A stretch of DNA of 64,000 bases from JBBROS01 sp965217935 (GTDB taxonomy: Bacteria > Pseudomonadota > Alphaproteobacteria > Acetobacterales > Acetobacteraceae). Made by a program: the position numbers and the translations under genes. The notes beneath the pieces are model-generated. The model worked only from the letters and a program-made list of their open reading frames with translations. It searched no databases and was not told the origin of the DNA. Positions within the stretch are counted from its first letter, which is position 1. The number at the start of each line of letters is the position of its first letter. Positions 50,174 through 59,480 of this stretch are shown piece after piece. The DNA lies in NCBI GenBank assembly GCA_965217935.1, contig OZ244581.1, positions 62,001 to 126,000 of the forward strand, written 5' to 3'.

Positions 50174-52060
50174 TCAATCCTTCAAGCCGGCAAGGTTTAG
50201 GCCTTCAATATAGTACTCGGTATCGGCAGCCCGTAGCGGCGGCCTCGAGACGATGCTTGAGATCGTCGCGTCCGGTTCAATCTCAAGCAGTTGCCTTAGG
50301 CACGCTTTCGCCTCCTGCTTGTGGCGCAAATGCCCCAGGATCGCGAGCCGTATCCGCAGGGCCGAGGCATGGTTGGGTTTGCGCTCGAGCACCAAGCCAG
50401 CCTGGGCGTCGGCAATATCCAACTCGTGGAGAAAGAAGTAAGCCATCATCAGCGCATGTTCCGGGAAGAACACGTGCGGGTCGCTTGGCGACAAGGTTAT
50501 CGCCATCCTTGCCTCCTCAACTGCCAACTGATGACTGCCATTATAAACGTTGGCGCAACTGCTAAGCGTCCAGGCAATCGGCAGGTTCGGGTTAAGCCCG
50601 ATCGCGCGCTTATGCAGGGCAGCCGCCGCATTCAGGTCATGGAGCAGATACGCCTTGACGTGCCCGGCGACGGCAAGCCCCCTCGCATCGAGAGGGTCAA
50701 GCAGGATTGCGCGCTCGGCTGCGTTGCGCGCGTTTTCACCGGGCTGGCTCGTATCGTCGATCCATCCCTGGCCAACGGCGATGATGTTCCAGTACGCAAG
50801 CCAAGCGTAAGCCGCCGCATAGCGGTCATCCAAGTCGATGGCCCGGCTGAGCAAGTCCTGCGACTGCAGGAACCGGTCCCTGTCAGGCCCGTAAATCCCC
50901 TGTATCGCCGCCAAAACGCATTGATGCGCCGCCGCGTTTCCGGTCCGTGCCGCGTCGCCGACGAACTGCTGGCGCTGCAGCAGCTCGGGATCAACCTGGG
51001 CCACCGTCTGCGAGGCTATGGTGTCCAGCAGGCTGAACAGGTCATCCGTCGAGCCGTCGAACCGGGACGCCCATACCACCTCAAAGTTCATGCCTACGTC
51101 GAGCAACGTGACGGTCACCCGGACCCGCGTGCCGGCGGTTTGGATTGTCCCGTTGATCACGTAATCCAGATTGTAGGCCCGGCAGCGTTCCAACGCATCG
51201 GGAGCCGGGCCTGAGCCATTCCAGAACGAACTCGTCGCGATCAGGCGCGGCATACGGAACCGGGCGAGCGCCGACGAGATCTCCTCCGCGATGCCAAGCG
51301 AGAAACTCTCATCAAGCAGCGGGCCAAGGCTGCGGAACGGCAAGACCGCCATGCGCCATCCACGCCCCTGGATCGAGTCGTTGACCGCGAACTCTCGGCT
51401 CATGTCCAGTGGTCCGGGCAGCGCAGGCGCGATGCCGCCAGCATCACCGGCACTCTCGTTGCCCAGGGCTTTATCGCGCGATGCCGTGGGTTGCTTCTGC
51501 GCGACGCTGCCCGTGAAACTCTGCAGCGGCGTAAAGGCCTGCTTGAAAACGAGATCCTTCCAGAGCTTCGTTAGGTGGGCATCGAAGACTGGATCGATGC
51601 CTTGCAGATCTTGGCAGAGCGGCATCGAGCCCATCGCTTGATCGGCCGCGAACCGTTGCCTGGCTGATGGGTCGTCATATAAATCTATCCAGACCGCGCT
51701 GGTGTCGATCGCAAGCCGCCCGCTGCTGGCCAGCAGAACGGGGATGGACCCGCACGGCGACAAGGCCAGTTGAACATCCCGAAGCGCCTGGCGCAGGGAA
51801 TTCGCGGCATGGTCCCGCAGCTTTCCGCTCCAGAGTATTGACGCCGCGGCGTCGCGGCGGACCGACTGCGGCGCCTGCGCCGCGACGAGCGCCAGCAAAG
51901 CGCGGGCCTTACGGCTGACGGGAAGCGCCGCCGTCCCGTCCGAGAATTGCGCCCGGAACTCTCCGACGAGACAAATCTTGAGCTTCGCAGCGCCGCGTCG
52001 CCCAATCGTTTCGTCGTCCTTGCGTAACGCCATCCCGTTGCTCATCATTGAGGCCTGCAA
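50174..52060 (-). CDS. SARP/BTAD-type regulator with TolB-like and TPR domains
   Basis: 628 residues. N-terminal OmpR-type winged helix (KICLVGEFRAQFSDGTAALP, VSRKARALLALVAAQAPQSV) as in SARP/BTAD regulators; a middle TolB/FlgO-like domain (MAVLPFRSLGPLLDESFSLG, IAEEISSALARFRMPRLIAT); and a C-terminal TPR region (AAAYAWLAYWNIIAVGQGWI). No histidine kinase partner seen; such proteins usually control nearby genes. It converges on the DUF6065-like gene and likely regulates the peptide locus (inference). First ATG of two used. Confidence 0.85.
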   Translation of the reverse strand: MQASMMSNGMALRKDDETIGRRGAAKLKICLVGEFRAQFSDGTAALPVSRKARALLALVAAQAPQSVRRDAAASILWSGKLRDHAANSLRQALRDVQLALSPCGSIPVLLASSGRLAIDTSAVWIDLYDDPSARQRFAADQAMGSMPLCQDLQGIDPVFDAHLTKLWKDLVFKQAFTPLQSFTGSVAQKQPTASRDKALGNESAGDAGGIAPALPGPLDMSREFAVNDSIQGRGWRMAVLPFRSLGPLLDESFSLGIAEEISSALARFRMPRLIATSSFWNGSGPAPDALERCRAYNLDYVINGTIQTAGTRVRVTVTLLDVGMNFEVVWASRFDGSTDDLFSLLDTIASQTVAQVDPELLQRQQFVGDAARTGNAAAHQCVLAAIQGIYGPDRDRFLQSQDLLSRAIDLDDRYAAAYAWLAYWNIIAVGQGWIDDTSQPGENARNAAERAILLDPLDARGLAVAGHVKAYLLHDLNAAAALHKRAIGLNPNLPIAWTLSSCANVYNGSHQLAVEEARMAITLSPSDPHVFFPEHALMMAYFFLHELDIADAQAGLVLERKPNHASALRIRLAILGHLRHKQEAKACLRQLLEIEPDATISSIVSRPPLRAADTEYYIEGLNLAGLKD

Positions 52061-52367
52061 TCACCTTTCACGCGCGCCAAACTCGCTCAAAAACTGTAAT
52101 GCGTCGTCGCAATCATCAGAATTTAACCGGGCTCATAGCGCCCACTCGCAGCAACCCCACCGAGCATGACTGATCTTGACGTTTGATAACAGTAAACAAT
52201 GCAAATAGTATGACTCCCCAATAAGCTTTAAGTTAATTTCATCTAAGCAGAACACAGGCTTTTCCACAACCTTTCGAAATTACCGTCACGTTTTTGCAAC
52301 CCTGGACTGCAAAGATCAGGCTCAAGCAAGGCGCGCCGCGGCAGCAACACGAACCGGATCGAGCGCC
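52061..52367 (+). other. AT-rich intergenic region
   Basis: About 300 bp between the SARP-like regulator and the MFS gene, low GC compared with neighbours; likely contains their divergent promoters. No RNA gene or repeat recognised. Confidence 0.55.
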
Positions 52368-53633
52368 ATGGCCTCTTCCTCCAGCCGCCTTATTGCATCA
52401 AAGCCCGGATCAGCGTCTTGGTTCGAGGCTCCGCGACTGGGCTGCCGGATAGACCCGGAAAGCAGACGCTTCACCGTCCTGCTTGGCTTGTTGGCAGCCC
52501 TGCCGGCCTTGTCGATCGACATCAGCCAGCCGACGCTGCTCTCGACCGCGCGCCAGTTCCTGGTGTCCCCTGGCCTCCTCGGGTGGACGATCACGCTGTT
52601 CATGGCTGGCTTCGCGGCGGGTCAGCTCGTTGCAGGGCCGACATCGGATCGGCATGGACGCAGGCCGGTTCTGCTTTGCGGCCTGGCCGGGTACTCGCTG
52701 TCCGCCCTTTGGTGCGCGCTGGCCGGGTCGGTTGAGGATCTCATCGCGTTCCGGTTGCTCCAGGGCCTGGCGGCGGGCACCTGTTCCAACCTTGCATTCG
52801 CGATGATACGCGACGTGTTCGACGAGCGGGCCGCGCAAGCCAAACGCGCCTATGTCACCGCCATCTTCGCGCTCGCGCCGATCCTGGCGCCCATCGCAGG
52901 CGCATGGATCCTTGCGGCAGCAGGCTGGCGGATGATCTACCTGGCGCTTGCCTGCGCCGGGCTGGCCTTGCTCGCCGTGTCCTGCGCCCGTGTCGCGGAG
53001 ACCCGGCCGGACGCCGCAGGGGAAGCGCCCCGCCGCACGTCGGTCGCTGCATACCGGTGGGTGCTGAGCCAGCCACGCTTCTCGACGCTCGCAGCGGTCA
53101 ACGCGTGCAGCTATGGCGCTGTGTTTGCCTATATTGCCGGATCGCCCCAGGTGCTGATGGCGAGGTATGGGCTGTCCGCATACGGCTATGGGCTCGCGTT
53201 TGCCGCCATCGCGACAGCCCTGACCGTGGGCGCCGTCGTGAGCGGCCGCGCGGCGAACGCGGGCCTTGCGTCACATCGGCTCGTCGAAGGCGGCCTTTTC
53301 CTGGGCGCCTGCTCGGCTGCCGTGATGGTCCTGCTCAATGCGGGCGGGATGCTGCCGATGCCGATGCTTCTCAGCCTGCTGGCCGTGCATCTGTTTTGCC
53401 GGGGCTTGGTCGGCCCCACGATACAGCATCTGGCGCTTGAACCTATGCGCGAACAGGCCGGCGCCGCGACGGCGGCGATCGGCGTCGCGCAAATCCTGCA
53501 TGGCGCGGCTTGCAGTGCGGCCGTCGTCCTCTTGCTGCCTTCGTTCGGAGCCGCGGCGATGACGGTGGTCATGGCGGCGTCTTCGCTCGCGGCCTTCGCC
53601 TTATGGCGGGTCAACCCGGCCCCGCGGACCTGA
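52368..53633 (+). CDS. Bcr/CflA-family MFS drug transporter
   Basis: 421 residues with 12 predicted membrane helices. Drug:H+ antiporter motif GPTSDRHGRRPVLLCG (MFS motif A) and YLALACAGLALLAVSC; the D-x-x-Q-P start ALSIDISQPTLLSTARQFL fits the Bcr/CflA subfamily. Overlaps the convergent DedA gene by 23 bp. Substrate unknown. Confidence 0.9.
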   Translation: MASSSSRLIASKPGSASWFEAPRLGCRIDPESRRFTVLLGLLAALPALSIDISQPTLLSTARQFLVSPGLLGWTITLFMAGFAAGQLVAGPTSDRHGRRPVLLCGLAGYSLSALWCALAGSVEDLIAFRLLQGLAAGTCSNLAFAMIRDVFDERAAQAKRAYVTAIFALAPILAPIAGAWILAAAGWRMIYLALACAGLALLAVSCARVAETRPDAAGEAPRRTSVAAYRWVLSQPRFSTLAAVNACSYGAVFAYIAGSPQVLMARYGLSAYGYGLAFAAIATALTVGAVVSGRAANAGLASHRLVEGGLFLGACSAAVMVLLNAGGMLPMPMLLSLLAVHLFCRGLVGPTIQHLALEPMREQAGAATAAIGVAQILHGAACSAAVVLLLPSFGAAAMTVVMAASSLAAFALWRVNPAPRT

Positions 53634-54237
53634 GAAGGCTGCGCCGGCGAAAGGCGATCAGCCCTCCCGCGAGCGCCGCGACGCCGGCGATGATGCCGAG
53701 CAGCCACCACCCCGGAATGCCCGATCGATCCGCGACCCAGCCCATCGCCGCGCCGGGGAGCATGATCGCCGGCGCCCAAACCAGGGCTGAGCCGACATTG
53801 GCAAGCCAGAACGCGCGGCGATCCATCTTCGCGATCCCGGCCAGCAACGGCACAAGGGCGCGGCACGGGCCGATGAAGCGCCCGATGGCAATGCCCGCCG
53901 TTCCGTGGCGGCGAAGGAACGCCTCCCCTTTCCTGACCGTCTCCGGATGCCGACTCAATGGCCAGCTCCGAACGATCGCCGACCCATAACGGCGTCCGAG
54001 CCAGTATGAGATGCCGTCGCCCAGCACCGCGCCCAGGATCGCGCCGGTTAATAAAGGCAGCAGCGGAAGCGTGCCGCCGGGCACGAGCGCCCCGCAGGCC
54101 GCCAGGATCGTCGTCCCGGGGATCAGCAAGCTCACGAAGGCGAAACTCTCCCCGAAGCTGACGAGAAAGATCAGCGGCATCGCCCAGGCGCTGTGGGCGG
54201 CGATGAAACCGGTCATTGCTCCAAAGTCGAGTTCCAT
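53611..54237 (-). CDS. DedA-family membrane protein
   Basis: 208 residues, several membrane helices. Conserved E/DedA elements: FVSLLIPGTTILAACGALVP, GAVLGDGISYWLGRRYG, GRFIGPCRALVPLLAGIAKM with the G-R-F-x-P-x-R motif. DedA proteins are flippase-like (VTT domain) and help carry undecaprenyl- or phospholipids. Single gene; overlaps the MFS gene 3' end. Confidence 0.9.
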   Translation of the reverse strand: MELDFGAMTGFIAAHSAWAMPLIFLVSFGESFAFVSLLIPGTTILAACGALVPGGTLPLLPLLTGAILGAVLGDGISYWLGRRYGSAIVRSWPLSRHPETVRKGEAFLRRHGTAGIAIGRFIGPCRALVPLLAGIAKMDRRAFWLANVGSALVWAPAIMLPGAAMGWVADRSGIPGWWLLGIIAGVAALAGGLIAFRRRSLLRSAGPG

Positions 54238-54320
54238 TCCGCATCTCCTGCGCGTAGGCTAAGCATCATTTCGCGGGACGGCTCGCCGTCACGACGCGAA
54301 GAATGATGCGTCTTCAAAGG

Positions 54321-54368
54321 CGGCTAAGCAGACATTCGTGGCACAAGCCACGAATGTCTGCTTAGCCG
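54321..54368. repeat. Perfect 22-bp inverted repeat upstream of SDR gene
   Basis: CGGCTAAGCAGACATTCGTG + GC, loop ACAA, then the exact reverse complement ending GTCTGCTTAGCCG. All 22 pairs match. It ends 23 bp before the SDR start and lies in the divergent gap with dedA. No T-run follows on either side, which argues against a plain terminator. Confidence 0.85.
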
Positions 54369-54391
54369 AAAATCGGAGGATCGGCGAGGCA

Positions 54392-55189
54392 ATGACACAA
54401 CCCGGGACCCAGCCTGCCACCACAGCCTTGCCGCTCGACCTCTCCGGGTTGCGCGTCGCCATTACTGGCGGCGCGGGCGGGATCGGGCGGGTGATGGCGG
54501 ACAGCTTCTCGGCGTGCGGCGCCAAGCTTTTCATAAGCGACGTCGATGAGCTGGCGCTCGCCTCATGCGGCCATCCCGGGATCCAGGCCGATGCGGGCCA
54601 AGCCGCCGAGCTTGACCGCTTCATGGACGAGGCCGGGCGGGTGCTGGGCGGCCTCGATGTCCTGGTCAACAACGCCGGCATCGCCGGACCGACTAAGCCG
54701 GTGGAAGCAATCACCCCGGAGGAGCTGGATGCAGTGCTGCGAACCGACCTGGCCAGCATGTTCCATTGCGCCCGCCGTGCCGTGCCGATGCTGCGCGAGG
54801 CCGGGGGCGGCTCGATCGTCAACCTCAGCTCGGCCGCGGGCAAGTTCGGGTTCCCGCTGCGCAGCCCCTACAGTGCCGCGAAATGGGGCGTCGTCGGCTT
54901 CACGCGCACGCTGGCGATGGAGCTTGGGCCGGAGCGCATCCGGGTCAACGCCCTCCTGCCTGGCCTGGTCGATGGACCTCGAATCCGCAGCGTGTTGCGC
55001 AATAAGGCGGCGGCGCGAGGCGTCGGCGACAATGAGGAAACGGAACAGGCGCTGACGCGGGTCAACCTCCGCTGCTTCGTCAGCCAGCAGGACATCGCGA
55101 ACATGGCCCTCTATCTCTGCAGCTCCTATGGCGCGACCATCAGCGGGCAGGCAATCAGCGTCGATGGCGGCATGGAAGGGTTGATGTAG
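54392..55189 (+). CDS. SDR-family oxidoreductase (3-oxoacyl reductase-like)
   Basis: 265 residues. NAD(P) loop VAITGGAGGIGRVMADSFSA, NNAG motif LVNNAGIAGP, active-site S in NLSSAAGKFG and Y-x-x-x-K in SPYSAAKWGVVG. The ATG at 54392 is used because an upstream frame would pass through the palindrome. Ends with the usual SDR C-terminus SGQAISVDGGMEGLM. Substrate not predictable. Confidence 0.9.
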   Translation: MTQPGTQPATTALPLDLSGLRVAITGGAGGIGRVMADSFSACGAKLFISDVDELALASCGHPGIQADAGQAAELDRFMDEAGRVLGGLDVLVNNAGIAGPTKPVEAITPEELDAVLRTDLASMFHCARRAVPMLREAGGGSIVNLSSAAGKFGFPLRSPYSAAKWGVVGFTRTLAMELGPERIRVNALLPGLVDGPRIRSVLRNKAAARGVGDNEETEQALTRVNLRCFVSQQDIANMALYLCSSYGATISGQAISVDGGMEGLM

Positions 55190-55310
55190 CATCCTGGCAG
55201 CGTCGTCCGGCGACGGACGCAGCCGGCCTTCCCCGATTGGAATGCGCCGTCTGTCTGGCAAGAAGTCGCCGCGCGCGACCCCCAAAACGAGCCCGAGAGG
55301 AGTTCCTGCC

Positions 55311-56159
55311 ATGCTGCCATCCATCGATAGTGCCGAGGCCGTCGCCGTCGTGACCGGCGGCGCTTCGGGCATCGGCCTTGCCGCCGCCAAGCGGTTTGCC
55401 GGCGACGGGATGCGCGTCTGCATCGCCGACCTGGACCAAGCCCGGCTAGACCGTGCGGCCAAAATACTGTCAGAAACCACGAGGGGCGCCCGCAACCACG
55501 TCATGACGCTCGTCACGGACGTGAGCCGCCCCGACGACCTCAAACGCCTGGAAGCCGCGGTCGAGGAACGGTTCGGCGGCACGGACATCCTGATGAACAA
55601 CGCCGGCGTGCAGCCCGGAAGCAGCCTGTTCGGGCCCGAGGCGGCCTGGGAACAGGTCATCAACACCAATCTCTGGGGCATCATCAACGGCACGCGCGCG
55701 TTCGCGCCGGGCATGATCGCGCGCAAGCGGCCGGGCCTCATCATCAATACCGGCTCGAAGCAGGGCATCACCACCCCGCCCGGCGACCCGGCCTACAACG
55801 TCGCGAAAGCCGGGATCAAAGCGTTCACGGAAGCCCTGCAGCACGAGCTGCGCAACACCCCGGACTGCCGCATCGCCGCGCACCTGCTCATCCCCGGCTT
55901 CGTCTTCACGCCGCTCACGGCAAAAGGGCGGACGGACAAGCCGGATGCGGCATGGACGCCGGACCAGACTGTCGCGTTCATGATGGACCGTCTCGCGGCG
56001 GGCGATTTCTACATCCTGTGCCCGGACAACGACGTCTCGCGCAAGGTCGATGAGAAACGCATCCTGTGGGCGGCCGGCGACATCGTCGAGAACCGTCCGC
56101 CGCTCTCCCGCTGGCACCCTGACTATGATGAGGCGTTCAAACGGTTCCTCGGCGGTTGA
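55311..56159 (+). CDS. SDR-family NAD(P)-dependent oxidoreductase
   Basis: 282 residues from ATG 55311 (AGAGGAG upstream). AVVTGGASGIGLAAAKRFAG, NNAGVQPGSSLFGP, INTGSKQGI and Y-x-x-x-K in PAYNVAKAGIK. Longer C-terminus than SDR 1, ending DEAFKRFLGG. About 120 bp from SDR 1 and probably in one transcript; no further pathway genes adjoin. Confidence 0.9.
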   Translation: MLPSIDSAEAVAVVTGGASGIGLAAAKRFAGDGMRVCIADLDQARLDRAAKILSETTRGARNHVMTLVTDVSRPDDLKRLEAAVEERFGGTDILMNNAGVQPGSSLFGPEAAWEQVINTNLWGIINGTRAFAPGMIARKRPGLIINTGSKQGITTPPGDPAYNVAKAGIKAFTEALQHELRNTPDCRIAAHLLIPGFVFTPLTAKGRTDKPDAAWTPDQTVAFMMDRLAAGDFYILCPDNDVSRKVDEKRILWAAGDIVENRPPLSRWHPDYDEAFKRFLGG

Positions 56160-56178
56160 GCCGCGCCGGCTTCCCGCG

Positions 56179-57405
56179 TCAGGCGCCAATGTCACGGCGG
56201 CAGAAGCCCTCCGGCCAGCGCACCTGATCGACGGCCGCGTAGGCTGCGGCCCGCGCGGCGGGGAGGTCCGGCCCCGTCCCGCAGATGGTCAGCACCCGTC
56301 CGGCATCGGCGAGCAGATGCCCGTCTTGGACCCGGGTTCCCGATTGGAAAATGAGCGCGCCCGGAACGGCCGCCGCAGCCTCCAGCCCGTCGATCACGCT
56401 CCCGCGCTGGTAGGCGTCCGGATAGCCGTTCGCGGCCATCACCACGGCGACGCAGGCCTCCTCGCGCCAGCGCACGTCAAACCGGGCCAGCTCCCCATCG
56501 CAGGCGGCCAGCAGCGCGGGCAGCAGGTCGCTGCGCAAGCGGGGCAGCAAGACCTGGCACTCCGGATCGCCGAAGCGGACGTTGTATTCGATCAGCATCG
56601 CGCCGTCCTCGGAGAGCATCAGCCCGGCGTAGAGGATGCCGCGGAACGGCGTGCCGCGCCGGGCCAGCTCAGCCAGGGCTGGCCGGATGAAGCCGTCCAT
56701 CGCGGGGCCAGGGTCGAAATCCGCAACCGGCGAGAACGCCCCCATGCCGCCGGTGTTCGGCCCGGCGTCCGCATCGCCTACGCGCTTGTGATCCCGTGCT
56801 GTGCCCAGTAAAACGGCATTGAGGCCGTCGCAGAGAGCGAACAGGCTGCACTCCTGGCCCGCCAGGCGTTCCTCGACCACGATGGCGCCCGATTGCATCA
56901 GGCTCCTGGCAGCCGTTTCGGCCTCCGCCGTGGTTTCCGCAACCACCACGCCCTTTCCCCCGGCCAGGCCGTCCGCCTTGATGACGAGCGGCCCGCCCCG
57001 GCGCTGGATGAATTCGACGGCGGCGTCAACGTTGGTGAAGCTCTCCCACCGCGCCGTCGGGATGCCGGCCTCGTCGCAGAGGGACTTGGCAAACGCCTTG
57101 CTGCTTTCGAGCTGGGCCGCGGCACGAGTGGGGCCGCAACATCTGATCCCGCTTGCTGCCAGCGCGTCCGCCAGCCCGGCCGCGAGCGGGGCTTCCGGCC
57201 CGGGCACGACTAAGTCGATCGCCTCGGCCTGCGCGAACTGCGCCAGCCGCCCGATATCCAGGGCGTCGATGTCCACGTTGGTCGCGATCGCCGCCGTGCC
57301 CGGGTTGCCGGGCGCCACGAACAGCGCGTCCAGCAGCGGCGAGGCCGACAGTGCCCAGGCCAGGGCATGCTCGCGCCCGCCAGAACCGATGACCAGAACC
57401 CGCAT
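56179..57405 (-). CDS. purD: Phosphoribosylamine-glycine ligase
   Basis: 408 residues from ATG 57405; a much longer frame reaches back into xseA but has no family match there. ATP-grasp enzyme of de novo purine synthesis: VLVIGSGGREHALAWALSAS, PGPEAPLAAGLADAL, GLAGGKGVVVAETTAEAETA, YNVRFGDPECQVLLPRLRSD. Divergent from xseA with 48 bp between. Confidence 0.96.
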   Translation of the reverse strand: MRVLVIGSGGREHALAWALSASPLLDALFVAPGNPGTAAIATNVDIDALDIGRLAQFAQAEAIDLVVPGPEAPLAAGLADALAASGIRCCGPTRAAAQLESSKAFAKSLCDEAGIPTARWESFTNVDAAVEFIQRRGGPLVIKADGLAGGKGVVVAETTAEAETAARSLMQSGAIVVEERLAGQECSLFALCDGLNAVLLGTARDHKRVGDADAGPNTGGMGAFSPVADFDPGPAMDGFIRPALAELARRGTPFRGILYAGLMLSEDGAMLIEYNVRFGDPECQVLLPRLRSDLLPALLAACDGELARFDVRWREEACVAVVMAANGYPDAYQRGSVIDGLEAAAAVPGALIFQSGTRVQDGHLLADAGRVLTICGTGPDLPAARAAAYAAVDQVRWPEGFCRRDIGA

Positions 57406-57453
57406 GTTCGCGCCCCGCTTCAATCCGTCGCCGCTGTAGCATAGCTTGCGCCG

Positions 57454-59040
57454 ATGGACAGCGTCAGCGCGAGCAACATCCCGGAATACACCGTGGCCGA
57501 GATCTCCGGCGCGGTGAAACGAACCCTGGAAGGCGCGTTCGGGCGCGTGCGGGTGCGCGGCGAGATCACCGAGTTCAAACGCTACCCGTCCGGGCACATG
57601 TATTTCGCGCTCAAGGACGAGGGAGGCAAGATCTCCGGCGTCGTCTGGAAAAGCGCGGTCGCCAAACTCGGGCTGGCGCCGGAGAACGGCGTCGAGGTGA
57701 TCGCCACCGGGCGCGTCTCCGCCTACGGCGACCGCAGCAGCTATCAGCTCATCGTGGACCGGATGGCCTACGCGGGCGCGGGCGCCTTGCTGGCGCGGAT
57801 CGAGATGCTTCGCGTCCGCCTGGCCGAGGAAGGCCTGTTCGACCAGTCGCGCAAGCGGCCGCTGCCCTTGCTGCCCGCAGTGATCGGCGTGGTCACGTCC
57901 GGCTCTGGCGCGGTGCTGCACGACATCCGCACCACCATCGCCCGCCGCTTCCCCCGCCCGTTGCTGATCTGGCCCGTGCCGGTGCAAGGCGAGGGGGCAG
58001 CGGAGCGCATTGCCGCCGCCATCGCCGGCTTTGCCCGCATCGAGCCCGGCGGAGACATCCCCCGCCCGGACGTGCTCATCGTCGCCCGCGGCGGCGGCAG
58101 TCTCGAAGACCTGATGGCCTTCAACGACGAAGCCGTCGTCCGCGCCGCCGCCGACTGCCGCATCCCGCTCATCTCAGCCGTCGGCCACGAGACGGATCAC
58201 ACCCTGATCGACCTTGCCGCCGACCGCCGCGCGCCGACGCCCACGGCGGCAGCCGAACTCGCCGTGCCGTCGCGCATGGAGCTTCTGGCAACCGTGGCCC
58301 AGGAAACGGCGCGCTTGTCGGGCGGGCTGCACCGCATGACGCAGGAGCGGCGGCTTCGCCTCGGGCGGGCGGAGCGCGGCCTGCCCGACTTGCCGGCCTT
58401 GGTCGGCGGCGCGCGGCAACGGCTGGATGACCGCACGCAGCGTCTCGGCATCGCCCTACCCAACCTGCTTGTCGCCCGCCGCGCCGCGTTGGGCCGAGCC
58501 GAGCGGCAGATCCCGGACCTGCCGGCCATCCTGCGCACCGCGCGGGACGGCGTGGCCGCGCGGTCGCACCGCCTGCTGCTAGCCCTGCCGAACCTCGTCT
58601 CACGCCGGCGGGCAACCCTGTCCGAAGCGCGCCTGCCGCCCGCGCGCCTGCTCGCGACCCCTGGAGCGGCGGCCCTGCGACTGGCCGGCGCCGGGCTGCT
58701 GCATGGCCTGGAGCAGTCGGTCGCCCGCCATCGCGCCGCCGAGGCGCGGGTGGCCTCCCGATTGTCCCCGGCGCCGCTGCGGGGCGCGTTGCGGGAGGCG
58801 CGGGCGCGGCTGCAAGGCGAATCCGCCCGGCTGCAAAGCGTCTCCCACGCCTCCGTGCTGGCCCGCGGCTACGCGCTCGTGTTCGACGCCGCGGGCGAGG
58901 CGGTGACGCAGGCAGGGCGTATCGCGCCCGGGATGCGCTTGCGGCTTCGTTTCGAGGACGGCGAGGCGCGCGTCACCGCTGACGGAAAGAGCGGCGGCGG
59001 CTCGCAAGCCCGGCCGGAACAGGACGCGTTGCCGTTGTAG
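57454..59040 (+). CDS. xseA: Exodeoxyribonuclease VII large subunit
   Basis: 528 residues. Single-strand-specific exonuclease with XseB. OB-fold SHMYFALKDEGGKISGVVWK region, catalytic core GVVTSGSGAVLHDIRTTIAR, VLIVARGGGSLEDLMAFNDE, SAVGHETDHTLIDLAADRRA. The long coiled coil (about 280-430) holds near-identical tandem units (GRAERGLPDLPALVGGARQR vs GRAERQIPDLPAILRTARDG), an extension seen in some Alphaproteobacteria. xseB is not in the window. Confidence 0.95.
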   Translation: MDSVSASNIPEYTVAEISGAVKRTLEGAFGRVRVRGEITEFKRYPSGHMYFALKDEGGKISGVVWKSAVAKLGLAPENGVEVIATGRVSAYGDRSSYQLIVDRMAYAGAGALLARIEMLRVRLAEEGLFDQSRKRPLPLLPAVIGVVTSGSGAVLHDIRTTIARRFPRPLLIWPVPVQGEGAAERIAAAIAGFARIEPGGDIPRPDVLIVARGGGSLEDLMAFNDEAVVRAAADCRIPLISAVGHETDHTLIDLAADRRAPTPTAAAELAVPSRMELLATVAQETARLSGGLHRMTQERRLRLGRAERGLPDLPALVGGARQRLDDRTQRLGIALPNLLVARRAALGRAERQIPDLPAILRTARDGVAARSHRLLLALPNLVSRRRATLSEARLPPARLLATPGAAALRLAGAGLLHGLEQSVARHRAAEARVASRLSPAPLRGALREARARLQGESARLQSVSHASVLARGYALVFDAAGEAVTQAGRIAPGMRLRLRFEDGEARVTADGKSGGGSQARPEQDALPL

Positions 59041-59106
59041 GGTTGCCCTGAACGCCGCTTAGGCTCATTTTTACGCGCTCACGCGGCGAGGAAGGAGGAC
59101 CACCCG

Positions 59107-59268
59107 ATGGCATTCAAGCCGAACTACAGCTTCCAGAAGGCGGAACGGGATCGGGCGAAGCAGGCCAAGAAAGAAGCCAAGCAACGCGAGAAGGAGGAAG
59201 CGGCCAAGCGCAAGCTGGAAGGCGAGCCGGGAACCGTGACCGAGGCGGCGCCTGAGGATGCGGCGTAG
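59107..59268 (+). CDS. Small charged conserved protein
   Basis: 53 residues, ATG 59107 with AAGGAGG upstream. MAFKPNYSFQKAERDRAKQA then Lys/Glu-rich helix (KKEAKQREKEEAAKRKLEGE) and an acidic tail. The opening M-A-F-K-P-N-Y resembles small alphaproteobacterial proteins of unknown function that often follow xseA-like genes; likely real because of the strong ribosome site. Confidence 0.75.
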   Translation: MAFKPNYSFQKAERDRAKQAKKEAKQREKEEAAKRKLEGEPGTVTEAAPEDAA

Positions 59269-59337
59269 ACTGCAATGGCCCTGGCTGGAACAGTCAGGGT
59301 GCCAATTGCCAGTCCAAATCAATGCTAGTGGTCCAAA

Positions 59338-59431
59338 CCTGACGCTCGAGTTTCGAGCGTCAGGGTAATCTGGCCCGCCAGATCAGGCTGATGGTGCAAA
59401 TCTGACGGGTCTCTTCCGTCAAATTCGCACC
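59338..59431 (+). repeat. Pair of hairpins before the IS630 element
   Basis: 59338-59364: CCTGACGCTCG / CGAGCGTCAGG perfect stem. 59393-59431: GGTGCAAATCTGACGG with GGTGCGAATTTGACGG on the other strand, imperfect. First is a possible xseA-operon terminator; the second may be a REP-like element. No coding sequence. Confidence 0.55.
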
Positions 59432-59480
59432 ACTGCACGACTAGAGCGATTTGCGTTGAGGTCCGGCGATTTGTTCCCAT

